Shown one piece after another: positions 23,145 through 31,746 of a stretch of 64,000 bases of DNA. Position 1 is the stretch's first letter. Each line of letters starts with the position of its first letter. The notes under the pieces were generated by a model, which saw only the letters and a program-made list of their open reading frames with translations, ran no database searches and was not told where the DNA came from. The stretch comes from an archaeon (GTDB lineage: Archaea > Thermoproteota > Nitrososphaeria > Nitrososphaerales > Gagatemarchaeaceae). The stretch is from the NCBI GenBank assembly GCA_016432545.1, contig CP066694.1, positions 1,433,206 to 1,497,205 on the forward strand. The letters are read 5' to 3'. Made by a program: the position numbers and the translations under genes.

Positions 23145-24254
23145 ATGGTCATGGAGATTTCTTACGCGTTAAAAGCACCTTTCGTTTTCCCAGACGTGGC
23201 AGAAGGAGAACCCCTAGAATTGTGTGAGGAGTGCGGCTCCCCACTAGTGGAAGAGTCATGCTCGGGTTGTGGACCCGGCTACATGGACGGGGCCAGCCCT
23301 GTGGGCGCCGCCCCCCTTGACAGGCGCGAGCTCTCAAGAGTGCTGGGGAGGAGTGTCGGCACCAGGGCGCACGGATCCTATGCCCTCTCAATCCAGCAGG
23401 AAGGGAGGATGGCCCCACTGAGGAAGGGGATCAACGCCCTCGTGGAACAGTTCAACGCATCCTCTGAGGTGAAGGTTGCAGTCAAGCAGAAGGCGGAGCG
23501 GACGGCGGTGAAACTGATGGACGAGCTGGGGCCCACGAAGGCTGCAATCGCTTCTGTCGCAGACGAGTTCCTGAGGCTGGGCAGAAACGTCACCGAGGTC
23601 AGCCTCTGCATCTCAAGAGTCCACCCTCGAATCGGCCAGCTGAAGGACTTGATAGTCGAAGCCTACCCAATCTCTCCGGGAGATATCGGCGTCCTTGTCA
23701 ACGGCAGAGCAAGGGGCTTCAAATTTCACCCGAACGGACTCTACACCAATCTGAGGGTTCCCCTGTTCGTTTCGGACGGCGGGGCCCTTCTTGAGCTGAG
23801 CAACGCCCGGCTCACACGGAACGGGTACGACCAGAAGAGGGCAGCGGCACTCGGTCAGTCGAGACTGCTGATCACGGCCGACGAGAGGAACTTCGAGCTC
23901 TTCAAGGTCCTCGAGGAAGCAAGGCTCCGCGGGGGTCCAGTCGCCAATCGTGCGGACCTGACTGGGGCGCTCAGGAAGTATTCGATTTCAAAGCTGCCAC
24001 TGACCGAACACCTGCTCCGGGAGGCGGGGCTGCTGCAGAGGGTGAGCGCTGAGTATGCGGAGAGGTACGCTGCGAAGGCGATAGACGGGCGCGGCCGCTC
24101 TCCGAAGAAATTGGCAGAGGAGGCAGTGGTGGAGGCGTGCGAGTCGGTCGTGCCCGTGGAGCTGAGCGACCTGACGGTCCAGAAGCACCACCTTAGGCCT
24201 TCAGCGATGCGGTCGCTGGTCGTGAAGGGCGAGCTGGATCACTGGCAGGGGTAA
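23145..24254 (+). CDS. TFB-like protein with N-terminal zinc ribbon
   Basis: A 369-residue protein. A C4 zinc ribbon (LCEECGSPLVEESCSGCG, near residue 30) opens it, then a linker with a TFB-like GTRAHGSYAL stretch, then helical repeats (KAERTAVKLMDELG, ASVADEFLRLGRNVTEVSL) that resemble the cyclin folds of transcription factor B. The similarity is weaker than for the gene at 48744. I chose the ATG at 23145 because a TCTTAAATG element lies about 30 bases upstream; 23118 is also open. It diverges from the RHH gene and precedes a ParB-like gene by 9 bases, so it may be an element-specific initiation factor. Confidence 0.6.
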   Translation: MVMEISYALKAPFVFPDVAEGEPLELCEECGSPLVEESCSGCGPGYMDGASPVGAAPLDRRELSRVLGRSVGTRAHGSYALSIQQEGRMAPLRKGINALVEQFNASSEVKVAVKQKAERTAVKLMDELGPTKAAIASVADEFLRLGRNVTEVSLCISRVHPRIGQLKDLIVEAYPISPGDIGVLVNGRARGFKFHPNGLYTNLRVPLFVSDGGALLELSNARLTRNGYDQKRAAALGQSRLLITADERNFELFKVLEEARLRGGPVANRADLTGALRKYSISKLPLTEHLLREAGLLQRVSAEYAERYAAKAIDGRGRSPKKLAEEAVVEACESVVPVELSDLTVQKHHLRPSAMRSLVVKGELDHWQG

Positions 24255-24263
24255 TCAGACGAA

Positions 24264-25391
24264 ATGCCCTCTCAATTGGTAGCGATACCCCTAGACCATG
24301 CACAGCCCCACCCACGACTCGCGTTCCGCTTCAAGTACGACGTCTCATCCTTGGCTGACTCGATCAGGGCTGCGGCGGACGACGCCGTCCCGAACGGGCA
24401 GCTTAACCCGGGCAGGGTGATCAGAAGAAAGGACGAGGACGGTTACTACGTGTACATCGGAGTCAGACGCTTCCTCGCCCTGAAACAGCTGAGCCAGAAG
24501 ACGAAGGACAGGAGGTTCGATTTCTACAACGCCTACGTGGACGAGGGTCTCACAGAGATGCAGATGTTCGTCAGGGCGAGGGCGGAGAACGAAGACGGAA
24601 AAGGGGAACGGCAGGGGCTGTCGGTCCTGGAGCAAGCGTCAGGGCTCCTCAAGGTCAGGGGTCCGACAACGGACGAAGAGCTGGACAGCAGCCTGAAGCG
24701 CCTCCTCAGCGTGGCCGAGAAACTTGGGGAGGAGAGGCTCAAGAAGCTCTACGACGTGGAGAGGGCCTCGCGATCCAAGTACTCCCTGACACAGCTGGAG
24801 CACCTGTGCGAGGTCGAGGGAGAGAAGGAGTTCTACACGACCGCGGCCTCCACAGCCGAGTTCGGTATCGAAGACGCGGATGCCGCCGAAAAGAGCAGGA
24901 AAGCCGCATACAGCCTGAATTGGTTCCCCAAACTCTTCCCGAACATCAAGCCAGAGGAAGCGGCACAGGTGCCGAAGAGGGCCGTTGCAGAAAAGCACGA
25001 GCAACCCATGGAAGTCCATGAGGAAGCGGTGCTCGTCGCGTCATGTCCCCGCTGTGGCGGGGGAAACATGTTTCAAGTCAAGGGAGAAATCGACGTCACC
25101 CAACTCCCGCCCAACCCTGAAGGCGCAAAGGAGACGAAGGTGGCCGAGACGCTCTCCAGGGTGGCGTGTAATTGCTCTCATTGTGGGAAAGAATTCTTCC
25201 TTCTCGTCAGGCCTTTGGAAGGAAGGGCCTGGGCCGTCTCATCGCACTTCTCTGCGACGTTCATGGAGCCGGAGGGGAAAATGCAATCGGTAGACCTCCG
25301 TTTTGACCATGAGACAAACTCATGGCAGAAGGTGGTCGAAGGGAAGGTGGCCGGTCCCTTGCAGTTACCACTTCCGCGAATGAAGCGGTGA
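24264..25391 (+). CDS. ParB-like protein with C-terminal zinc ribbon
   Basis: A 375-residue protein. Residues 1-120 match a ParB/Srx-like N-domain: LVAIPLDHAQPHPR, DVSSLADSIRAAA, a GQLNPGRVIRRK strand and YYVYIGVRRFLALKQL (the ParB GxRR-type motif). The middle is helical (SVLEQASGLLKVRG as a possible helix-turn-helix). Residues about 260-310 hold four cysteines (CPRCGG...CNCSHCG), a zinc ribbon. ParB proteins bind centromere sites or regulate transcription; no ParA is adjacent. It is probably co-transcribed with the TFB-like gene before it. Confidence 0.75.
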   Translation: MPSQLVAIPLDHAQPHPRLAFRFKYDVSSLADSIRAAADDAVPNGQLNPGRVIRRKDEDGYYVYIGVRRFLALKQLSQKTKDRRFDFYNAYVDEGLTEMQMFVRARAENEDGKGERQGLSVLEQASGLLKVRGPTTDEELDSSLKRLLSVAEKLGEERLKKLYDVERASRSKYSLTQLEHLCEVEGEKEFYTTAASTAEFGIEDADAAEKSRKAAYSLNWFPKLFPNIKPEEAAQVPKRAVAEKHEQPMEVHEEAVLVASCPRCGGGNMFQVKGEIDVTQLPPNPEGAKETKVAETLSRVACNCSHCGKEFFLLVRPLEGRAWAVSSHFSATFMEPEGKMQSVDLRFDHETNSWQKVVEGKVAGPLQLPLPRMKR

Positions 25392-25395
25392 TGGT

Positions 25396-25770
25396 GTGCC
25401 AAAGGTCAAGAGAGAGGCCCTGGCAGCGATCATCTCCGCTGAAATGCTCACGCAAGGGGTGTACTTTGATTCGCAGAGCATCTACGCCCTTCCAGTCGAC
25501 GATAGCCTTGTGGCCAGGACCTTCCGTGCCCTCCTCGACGCTAGGGTAATCGCGCGGTCAACCAGCAGGGCGAAGTACCTCTTCACCGACTCGTTCCTTG
25601 AAGAGATGAGAAGACAGATCGCGTCCGGCATGCCCAGAGGAATCTTCGTTCACTATCCGGACCTTACCGTTTTTGACATGTGCGGCATCAAAGAATGGAC
25701 CGAGTCGGAACTCCAGACTTACGTAAGGCGGCTCAAGGAACGCTGGGCGCTCAGGACGGGGATTCCCTGA
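25396..25770 (+). CDS. small winged-helix-like protein
   Basis: A 124-residue protein with a GTG start four bases after the ParB-like stop. The first 70 residues (KREALAAIISAEMLTQGVYF, then LVARTFRALLDARVIARSTS, then KYLFTDSFLEEM) read like a winged helix with a beta wing. The remainder is polar. I do not recognise the family; its position suggests a role with the ParB-like protein. Confidence 0.55.
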   Translation: MPKVKREALAAIISAEMLTQGVYFDSQSIYALPVDDSLVARTFRALLDARVIARSTSRAKYLFTDSFLEEMRRQIASGMPRGIFVHYPDLTVFDMCGIKEWTESELQTYVRRLKERWALRTGIP

Positions 25771-25871
25771 TGGCGGAGCAGAATCTGAAGCGGCTACGCT
25801 CAACTGTTGAGCCTATCTTGCTGCGAGAGTTAGGCTCAACCCTCGACCCTAACCCGTTCGATTCGTTTTAA
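25770..25871 (+). CDS. 33-residue protein overlapping the preceding stop
   Basis: The ATG at 25770 shares its A with the TGA of the previous gene, a sign of translational coupling. The product (begins MAEQNLKRLRSTVEPILLRE) is a short amphipathic helix with a Pro/Asp end. It ends 22 bases before the VirB2-like gene. It is too short to place in a family. Confidence 0.4.
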   Translation: MAEQNLKRLRSTVEPILLRELGSTLDPNPFDSF

Positions 25872-25892
25872 GCCGCCCGCTCCTGGGTCTTC

Positions 25893-26219
25893 ATGCTAAG
25901 CTCGGCGATGCAGAAGATCGAGTCTGCCATCATAGCGGTCGTGCTCGGCCTCGCGATTCCTTTCATCATCACATACCTGGTCTCCGGGGGACAGACATCA
26001 TCGTTCCTCCTCCCGTGTAACAACCTCGCCTCGGGGGTCTGCAGCGTGGGCACACTCGACGGCAACACGATAACCCTTCCCGACATCCTGGTCAGCACGG
26101 CGAACCTGGTCATCACGCTCCTCGCTGGCATCCTAATCATATTCGCGTCCATCTTCGGAATATGGGGTGCGATAGAGTATCTGGGTGCGCGCGGCGGATC
26201 GGGCAGGGGCGGGGTCTAG
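25893..26219 (+). CDS. VirB2/CedA1-like two-helix pilin
   Basis: A 108-residue membrane protein. Two long hydrophobic helices (about residues 10-31, AIIAVVLGLAIPFIITYLVSG, and 73-100, NLVITLLAGILIIFASIFGIW) are joined by a short loop with two Cys, and the end is Gly/Arg-rich. This size and helical hairpin match VirB2-type conjugative pilins and the archaeal CedA1 family described as their homologues. With VirB6-, VirB4- and VirD4-like genes downstream it would build the transfer pilus or pore. The call rests on topology and context. Confidence 0.6.
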   Translation: MLSSAMQKIESAIIAVVLGLAIPFIITYLVSGGQTSSFLLPCNNLASGVCSVGTLDGNTITLPDILVSTANLVITLLAGILIIFASIFGIWGAIEYLGARGGSGRGGV

Positions 26220-26243
26220 GTCTCCTTCAAGGAATTACGGTCC

Positions 26244-26279
26244 GTGCTGGTAACCCGGGTTGAAGTCCCGGCGACCGCA
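26244..26279 (+). repeat. T-arm-like repeat, copy 4
   Basis: GCTGGTAACCCGGGTTGAAGTCCC then GGCGACCGCA, split here for length. GGG-TTGAAGT-CCC is a good 7-base T-loop. It lies 24 bases after the VirB2-like stop and opens the 26.3-27.5 kb cassette. The front half does not match the palindromic subtypes. Confidence 0.7.
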
Positions 26280-26375
26280 CAGTAATCTTGGCTTCTGAAT
26301 ATCCTGCTTTGAGCACAATTTATTGTGCTGAAATCCCACCACCCGCACTTCATGCTGAGTTCAAAGCGACGGTAC

Positions 26376-26939
26376 CTAGAAACCGATGCCGATTTTACTC
26401 AAGTAATCCATTCCTTCCTTCCATGAGAAACTTGTGTTATTACCGATTTTTTCTGCTTCCAACGCGTCAAACTTCTTGCCTCTTGAAAGGTAGTTGGCAA
26501 TAAGGAAATAGATGGTTCGTTTTGCCGATTTCGGTGTCTGATCACTGAAGAAGAGGTTCTTTGAGAAATCAATTATCCGCGGCAATACCATTGCGTTGAA
26601 CGTCTTCGCATTGTGTGGGTCGTATCCATATGCTTCCATCGAATTATACCACGCCGAAAGTAGGAATGCTCTTGTCTTGACATCATACGAATTGCTGTTT
26701 AGCCAATTCACTACCTTCCGTTCTTGATCGCCACTCAACAATTCAAGTAAGATTCCCGCTTCTACGTATTCTGCGATTAGTTTCGACAACTGATTCATTT
26801 CATCAACTCGTTGTTCGGACATAGTGGTAAGCAGGCGTTCCATCTCCAAAACTCTCGATTTCTTGTGCTCTTCAATGACGTTGAGGTACTGTGGTTTTGT
26901 CCACTCTCGGTAATGTTTCGCTCCGAAAAGTCCACGCAA
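26376..26939 (-). CDS. unknown 187-residue protein in a low-GC cassette
   Basis: A 187-residue helical protein (starts RGLFGAKHYREWTKPQYLNV) rich in Leu, Glu, Lys and Asn, with visibly lower GC than its surroundings. No catalytic motif recognised. It follows a predicted nuclease gene on the same strand by 13 bases, both between T-arm-like repeats, so it may be the immunity or partner protein of that nuclease. Confidence 0.55.
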   Translation of the reverse strand: MRGLFGAKHYREWTKPQYLNVIEEHKKSRVLEMERLLTTMSEQRVDEMNQLSKLIAEYVEAGILLELLSGDQERKVVNWLNSNSYDVKTRAFLLSAWYNSMEAYGYDPHNAKTFNAMVLPRIIDFSKNLFFSDQTPKSAKRTIYFLIANYLSRGKKFDALEAEKIGNNTSFSWKEGMDYLSKIGIGF

Positions 26940-26952
26940 TTTTCCGACCTTC

Positions 26953-27402
26953 TTAGCTGACTAGTCCGAACTCCCTTTGTGCACCTAAAGCATCATGAAA
27001 TCTCTCTCCGAGTCTAGTCATATGAAGAGAGTACTTACGAACAAACTGCCGAATTATCTCTTCGCCTTGTTGCTCTGTCAGCTTGAGTTGATAGTATGCG
27101 CAAAAATCGGGGTTCTTGAAGAGATATTCGTAATGATTGTCTCCTACCGTTTGTTGTACCCTCTCTTGATATTCACTCGGGGCAGCGTAAGGACCGGTCT
27201 TCACCTCGAAGAATTTCCAGACACTTGGGCGGTGTCTGATGACGAGAAAGTCCGCGCCGTTGTCGATCTTGATTATCCTAGAAGAGGGAAAGAGCGATCT
27301 GAGCCAAAAGTAAGCCAAAGCCTCACCTGCGTCACCTTGACCTCTTTTCGTCCAGACTGACGTAATTTTATGCTGTGACTGCGCATGCTTTAAGGCTAAC
27401 AA
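26953..27402 (-). CDS. PD-(D/E)XK-type nuclease
   Basis: A 149-residue protein. RGQGDAGEALAYFWLRSLFP provides an N-terminal helix with Glu, IIKIDNGADFLVI the Asp, and VWKFFEVKTG the E-x-K, together the restriction-endonuclease-like core (E...D...ExK). It is small and stands with one partner gene, as do some restriction or toxin nucleases. The gene belongs to the low-GC cassette between the repeats at 26244 and 27550, which marks it as a recent arrival. Confidence 0.68.
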   Translation of the reverse strand: MLALKHAQSQHKITSVWTKRGQGDAGEALAYFWLRSLFPSSRIIKIDNGADFLVIRHRPSVWKFFEVKTGPYAAPSEYQERVQQTVGDNHYEYLFKNPDFCAYYQLKLTEQQGEEIIRQFVRKYSLHMTRLGERFHDALGAQREFGLVS

Positions 27403-27549
27403 GAGAATGAGAACCGTCTCCTGGCATTCTTGAGCAACGCCTACCTGACGTTCAATACTTTAGCCACAGCATGCTAAGTCCTAATCCCGCCCCCACATTC
27501 AATCATGCTCAACGCGTTCTCGACCCCAGGCCCAGAGTCCAGAGAATTT

Positions 27550-27586
27550 CCGCCCAGCATGATGGGTTCAAATCCCGGCGACCGCA
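27550..27586 (+). repeat. T-arm-like repeat, copy 5 (closest to a real tRNA end)
   Basis: CCGCCCAGCATGATGGG followed by TTCAAATCCCGGCGACCGCA. GGG-TTCAAAT-CCC is a textbook T-arm loop sequence, and GGCGACCGCA would be the acceptor 3' strand with an A discriminator. No matching 5' half (GCGGTCG...) lies nearby, so this is not a whole tRNA. It closes the nuclease cassette. Confidence 0.78.
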
Positions 27587-27608
27587 CGCTAAGATACGAC
27601 CGCTTCCG

Positions 27609-27640
27609 GCACTACATGTAGAGTTGTAGTCCCGGCGACC
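27609..27640 (+). repeat. T-arm-like repeat, copy 6
   Basis: CACTACATGTAGAG then TTGTAGTCCCGGCGACC; the last four bases of the usual tail are CCCC instead of GCA. It shares the CTACATGTAG palindrome with the copy at 15274. It follows copy 5 by only 23 bases, so the interval between them is an empty cassette or a double scar. Confidence 0.68.
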
Positions 27641-27757
27641 CCCCTCCATGACGAGTCCGGTTCTGCCTCTTTTAACAGTGTGAGAGTCTGATAATCGGTG
27701 CGACACTAGGTGGAATTGAGAGCCGGGATACGCGAGGCTGCTTCCTCATATCGCAAG

Positions 27758-29548
27758 ATGTCCCGATACTTCTTCTATTGCCTCGTCATCATCGGGCTCA
27801 TTGGAACTGTTACCGGCGCATTCGCCCAGAGCCTGAACCAGCCGCTTCCGCTAACCGTCACCCTTTCCAACGTCAAGGTGAACTCCTATGACATCTATGG
27901 GGCCTCCTTCATTGCTGTAGGAGCGACGGTCACCGTGCAGGGGGCGTGGAATGGCGGCCCCCTTCACTTCGGGGGATGGGTGTACGTGGTCGGACACATC
28001 ACTGGCCCCTTGGGCGGCGCACAGACAACCGTAAACGACACGATTGACAGCGGCGGCTTCAACCCGTCATCCCTCAACTATCCATCGTCCGTGAGTTCCA
28101 ACCTCAGCTATGTCGGACAGGGTCTCAATCAGCCCTCGCAGATGGACTACTACACACTGGTAATCAACGCGTACAACCAAAACAACACAGTCGTTGGCAC
28201 ATCGGGCTCGCACCTAGGGGTCAGCAACGGGAATCTGTACATCCTCGTGGTCGAGCTTCCGCTCTTCCAAGTTCCCCAGCTCGGGATTACGGCCAGTAAC
28301 CCGACGTTCACGAGCCTCTTCGCGACGTTTGACCAGCTTCCCTTGGGCGGCTACTACATGCTCCTCGCCGAAGTCGCGGTCATCTTCCTGATTGGTGCCG
28401 GGATGATCAACTTCATCCTGTATCTCATGGGAGGAGGTGGGGGGAACGGGAAGGGGGACACCAAGAGGACGCTCGCAGGGCTCGACGGGCTATTCGTGAC
28501 GCTGCTGATGATCTTCCTCCTCCCCTTCGCCTACAACGCCATAGCAGGATTCGCCAACATCCTCAACCAGCAGATCATCGCCGGGCCGAACAGCTCGTAC
28601 ACAACATACAACGTCAACATCGCGACCGTGAGCTCCAACCTGGCGTTCGGAGGGGACTTTTTCACAGATATCATCGGCTGGATCGCAAGCATCATAGTTT
28701 GGGTGATGGAATGGATGCTCGGGACCGCGCGCCTCTTCCTGATAGGATCGGTGATAGTCGCCATGCCGATAGTTCTTGTACTAAGGGACATCAGGTTCAC
28801 GGCCAGGTTCGCAGGAACGATCGAGGACACGTTCTTCGGGATCATCTTTGCGTCTGTGATTAGCGCTCTCTTTCTTGGACTCGCGGCGAACATCCTCAAT
28901 AACTACGGCGGCTCGATCTTCAGCGCCGCGGGGGTCGAGAAGAACTGGGTCGCCCTCGCCGCGCTCCTAGGGGCGATACTCGCTCCGACCGTCTTCGCCC
29001 CGCTGACCGGCGTCTTCTTTCAGACTATGAGCCAGGTCGGGATGGCGTCCGCGGGAACGGCGATAGCGATTGGAGCAGGAGCGGCAGGGCCGGCGACGGC
29101 GGGAATGTCAGGCGGGATCTCGGCTGCAGGTCAGGCGGTTTCTGGCCTGCCCTCGGGGGCAGGGTTCTCACAGAAGGCAGGGGCGGCTCTTGGAGGGTTC
29201 GGAGGGGCCTTCGGCCGAGCTGTCCCGCACATGGCTCAGAACATGGCGCTCATGGGGACGGTCGGGACGCTGGGTGGCATGGGGGCGAGCAGGTCGGCGG
29301 CGTCAATCAACAGGGCGATCGACATCAAGATGCCTGCGCAGACCTCGCAAAGCATAGTGACCTACAGAGGAGGGATGCTTGCGACCGAACTGAAATTGCC
29401 TTTCGAAATGAGAGGGATTGTTGGGAGAGCTCTTGGGGTCGGAGTGCCCCATGAAGAAGTCAGAATGCTCGACTCACAATATCACGAGAATATGTCAATG
29501 TTTGAAAGTGCACTCAGAGCGAAAATCGATAGACTTAGGGTTCGATAG
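27758..29548 (+). CDS. VirB6/TrbL-like polytopic membrane protein
   Basis: A 596-residue protein. A signal peptide (MSRYFFYCLVIIGLIGTVTG, cut near AFA-Q) precedes an extracellular beta-rich, Asn-rich domain of about 190 residues. Six or more membrane helices lie between about residues 205 and 430. The C-terminus is Gly/Ala-rich and ends with a polar helix. Polytopic core plus Gly/Ala-rich tail resembles VirB6/TrbL channel proteins and archaeal CedA. The large outer domain is unusual. The frame is open to 27710, but the signal peptide begins at 27758. Confidence 0.65.
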   Translation: MSRYFFYCLVIIGLIGTVTGAFAQSLNQPLPLTVTLSNVKVNSYDIYGASFIAVGATVTVQGAWNGGPLHFGGWVYVVGHITGPLGGAQTTVNDTIDSGGFNPSSLNYPSSVSSNLSYVGQGLNQPSQMDYYTLVINAYNQNNTVVGTSGSHLGVSNGNLYILVVELPLFQVPQLGITASNPTFTSLFATFDQLPLGGYYMLLAEVAVIFLIGAGMINFILYLMGGGGGNGKGDTKRTLAGLDGLFVTLLMIFLLPFAYNAIAGFANILNQQIIAGPNSSYTTYNVNIATVSSNLAFGGDFFTDIIGWIASIIVWVMEWMLGTARLFLIGSVIVAMPIVLVLRDIRFTARFAGTIEDTFFGIIFASVISALFLGLAANILNNYGGSIFSAAGVEKNWVALAALLGAILAPTVFAPLTGVFFQTMSQVGMASAGTAIAIGAGAAGPATAGMSGGISAAGQAVSGLPSGAGFSQKAGAALGGFGGAFGRAVPHMAQNMALMGTVGTLGGMGASRSAASINRAIDIKMPAQTSQSIVTYRGGMLATELKLPFEMRGIVGRALGVGVPHEEVRMLDSQYHENMSMFESALRAKIDRLRVR

Positions 29549-29584
29549 TCAGGTCACGTCTGATTCCACGAAGTCCGGCAGGGG

Positions 29585-30397
29585 TCAAGAACTGGCGAGA
29601 ACAGGTTTCCTCTCGCCCGGACGGTACTTCCAATGTGATTTCAAGTAGCTCTTGAACTTCTCCGTCAAGAATGGGCCATCTGTCAGCTTGAATCTGATAA
29701 GGATCCGTTCCCAGTCATCGGGCCAAACCTCGTAAGCAGAGTACCCTATGTCTTCGGTCTCCGCCTTTGGACCTACTAGCCCTCGCAGGAAATAGATGTG
29801 AAGGACTCTGACTACATCTAACTGCAACTCAAGCTGATGTTTCTCCAGGCCCCAGAACGATATCGGATTATCGTCGGTTAGTGGGTCGAAACCGTACTTG
29901 GTGCCCATCAAATTAACCAACTTCCGAGAAGTTCTCTCGCATCGCGCTTCTTCATCGGGTGTCAATCTCAGACTTCTGTTCTTTGGGTCTCCCTGCACCT
30001 TGGCGAGCCTTTCCTCAAGTTCCTTCTTTGTCTCACGGTACAACCTCTCGAAGATTTCGTTGAGAGCGGTGGAGGTTGTTGGGCTCAGGGTTCTACTAGG
30101 AGCGAGGTCCGAAGCCCTGTCAGGAACGAGCAACGACGCGACAGCCGTCATTGGCTCTACTTTGACTGACCTGATTTCATTCCCGTCTGAGTACGCAATT
30201 ACCATCATCTCACCTTGAGGCTTTATCATCCTAATCGCGTTCTTCTCGAACCCGCCGATCTTGCCTCCTTTCTCGAACAAGACCGATTGACTAGTGATGT
30301 GAAGGATTGACTCTTCCCCGTCAACTTTCACCTTCCTGCTGCCTTGCCCTCCCCTTACCTCAGTTTCAGCCATCTGATTTCGCGTTTCCTGAATCAT
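29585..30397 (-). CDS. unknown 270-residue protein
   Basis: A 270-residue soluble protein. The first 90 residues form a beta-rich fold (ESILHITSQSVLFEKGGKIG, then NAIRMIKPQGEMMVIAYSDG) that could be a PH-like domain. The middle holds a long charged helix (NEIFERLYRETKKELEERLA) and the end is alpha/beta. No catalytic motif is seen. It is inserted on the opposite strand between the VirB6-like gene and the VirB3/VirB4 genes and is probably cargo. A later ATG (30373) is possible. Confidence 0.55.
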   Translation of the reverse strand: MIQETRNQMAETEVRGGQGSRKVKVDGEESILHITSQSVLFEKGGKIGGFEKNAIRMIKPQGEMMVIAYSDGNEIRSVKVEPMTAVASLLVPDRASDLAPSRTLSPTTSTALNEIFERLYRETKKELEERLAKVQGDPKNRSLRLTPDEEARCERTSRKLVNLMGTKYGFDPLTDDNPISFWGLEKHQLELQLDVVRVLHIYFLRGLVGPKAETEDIGYSAYEVWPDDWERILIRFKLTDGPFLTEKFKSYLKSHWKYRPGERKPVLASS

Positions 30398-30543
30398 CTC
30401 GGTGATTCGGCATATAACTGCCCCTTTGCCAAGCGGTCAGAGCAGTCTGCCAAGCATTGGCGATTTCAGTCGAGCCCTCCCACCCGGAAAGGGTCAGGAG
30501 CCAAGAATAGCTTAATATTCACCAGAGCCCTCGACTGCCGTAG

Positions 30544-30738
30544 ATGGCTTCCAAACTCACCGAACTCCACAGGGAAGTGAAGGGTCTCCGAAGAGACATC
30601 GAAGAGATAAGGGAGATGCTGATGCCTGAAGTCTCTCCAAGCGCACAGGATAGGAAGGCTGTGGCGAGAGGCAGGAAAGAATACGCGCAAGGCGACGTGG
30701 AGGAGTGGGGCGATGTCAGGAAGCGAGTCGCGGACTAG
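30544..30738 (+). CDS. antitoxin of a RelE-type toxin-antitoxin pair
   Basis: A 64-residue protein: a charged coiled-coil-like N-terminus (LHREVKGLRRDIEEIREMLM) and a C-terminal RKAVARGRKEYAQGDVEEWG segment, which is the usual toxin-wrapping end of RelB-type antitoxins. GCTTAATATTC about 30 bases upstream is a TATA element. The toxin TTG follows the stop directly. Confidence 0.75.
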   Translation: MASKLTELHREVKGLRRDIEEIREMLMPEVSPSAQDRKAVARGRKEYAQGDVEEWGDVRKRVAD

Positions 30739-30999
30739 TTGTATCATGTTGTCCTGACCAAGCGAGCGGGCAAGGGTCTGGAAAAGGCGCCCGAACATAT
30801 CAGAAGGAAGAGCGTCGAGGCGCTGGACGCACTGCAACAATCATTCGCACCAGTCAAACTCTTCGACGTAAAGAGGATGAAAGGGATGGAGGGGGTGTTC
30901 AGGATCAGGGTAGGTGACTGGAGGATAATCTATGAGTTTCACAAGAAGGACGGCGTGATAGTGGTCTTGGAAATAGGCCCAAGGGGCAGAGTCTACTAA
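30739..30999 (+). CDS. RelE/ParE-family toxin
   Basis: An 86-residue protein with the RelE fold: YHVVLTKRAGKGLEKAPEHI, then GVFRIRVGDWRIIYEF with the conserved Arg pair, and VVLEIGPRGRVY as the last strand. RelE toxins cleave mRNA on the ribosome; ParE relatives act on gyrase. The TTG start abuts the antitoxin stop, so the two are coupled. It would stabilise the element. Confidence 0.85.
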   Translation: MYHVVLTKRAGKGLEKAPEHIRRKSVEALDALQQSFAPVKLFDVKRMKGMEGVFRIRVGDWRIIYEFHKKDGVIVVLEIGPRGRVY

Positions 31000-31080
31000 C
31001 AACGCCACGGTTTTCAGACCTATGCATGGCACGACCGGACCTGCTTCAGTCTGTTAAATTCAGGTGCTCTCGTTTCTTAT

Positions 31081-31746
31081 GTGGTCAGGATTCTCTGGTT
31101 CAAAGAGGCCAACCGCTGGTCGAGGAGGGGGATCCCGCTAAGGCTGGTCTGGGTCAGTCCGAGGCAGCTGGTGATCCTGTTCTTCTCATTCTTGGTTGGG
31201 ATGGCCTTCTCGGTCCCGCTTTCGACAGCAACGCTCAAGCTGATTCCGGTCGGCTCCTTTCTCCTCGTCGGTTCCGCCTTGGCGTTCTGGCGGGTGAAAA
31301 TGCTGACACCTGAGCAGCTCATCTTGGTGAGGCTGCAGGGGCTAACGACGATTGCTCCCAAGGTAGCAGCGGAGAAAGAACAGCACCTAGAGAAGGCCCC
31401 TGACAGCAAGGAAGAGCCAGGGAAGGAAAGGGCGTTCAGGATTGAAGCTGACACTGACGAGTACTTCACGCCTCTGTCAATAAGCGGTAGATGGAAAAGG
31501 ACCAAGCAGCCCAGGAAGGTCTCTCTGTTTGTCGATGGGGCGCCGAGACCCGGGACCGACGCGCTTGCCACGCCCATCAGCGAGGCAGAGAGCGCCTATA
31601 CGATGATTTTCGTACCCACCGCAGCCGACCTAGGTCTTCACGACCTCGAAGTGAGGATTGAGGGCGAGGAGAAGCCGATCCACAGGGTGAAAGTCGAAGT
31701 CAAGGTGAAGGGGAAGAGATCCCTGGAGATGAAGAAGGTCTCTTGA
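31081..31746 (+). CDS. VirB3/PrgI-like membrane protein with a soluble C-terminal domain
   Basis: A 221-residue protein with a GTG start. Two close membrane helices (about residues 28-50 and 54-70: LVILFFSFLVGMAFSVPLST, then LKLIPVGSFLLVGSALAFW) are preceded by a basic amphipathic stretch, the topology of VirB3/PrgI proteins that always accompany VirB4. The remaining 150 residues form a beta-rich soluble domain (KVSLFVDGAPRPG...EVRIEGEEKPIHRVKVEVKV), which is extra. It overlaps the VirB4-like start by 4 bases. Confidence 0.6.
   Translation: MVRILWFKEANRWSRRGIPLRLVWVSPRQLVILFFSFLVGMAFSVPLSTATLKLIPVGSFLLVGSALAFWRVKMLTPEQLILVRLQGLTTIAPKVAAEKEQHLEKAPDSKEEPGKERAFRIEADTDEYFTPLSISGRWKRTKQPRKVSLFVDGAPRPGTDALATPISEAESAYTMIFVPTAADLGLHDLEVRIEGEEKPIHRVKVEVKVKGKRSLEMKKVS

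Noticed and set aside
27509-27706. Minus-strand frame of 65 codons containing GRRDLNPS
   Set aside because: It is the translation of two tRNA-like repeats (copies 5 and 6), a known type of false protein.
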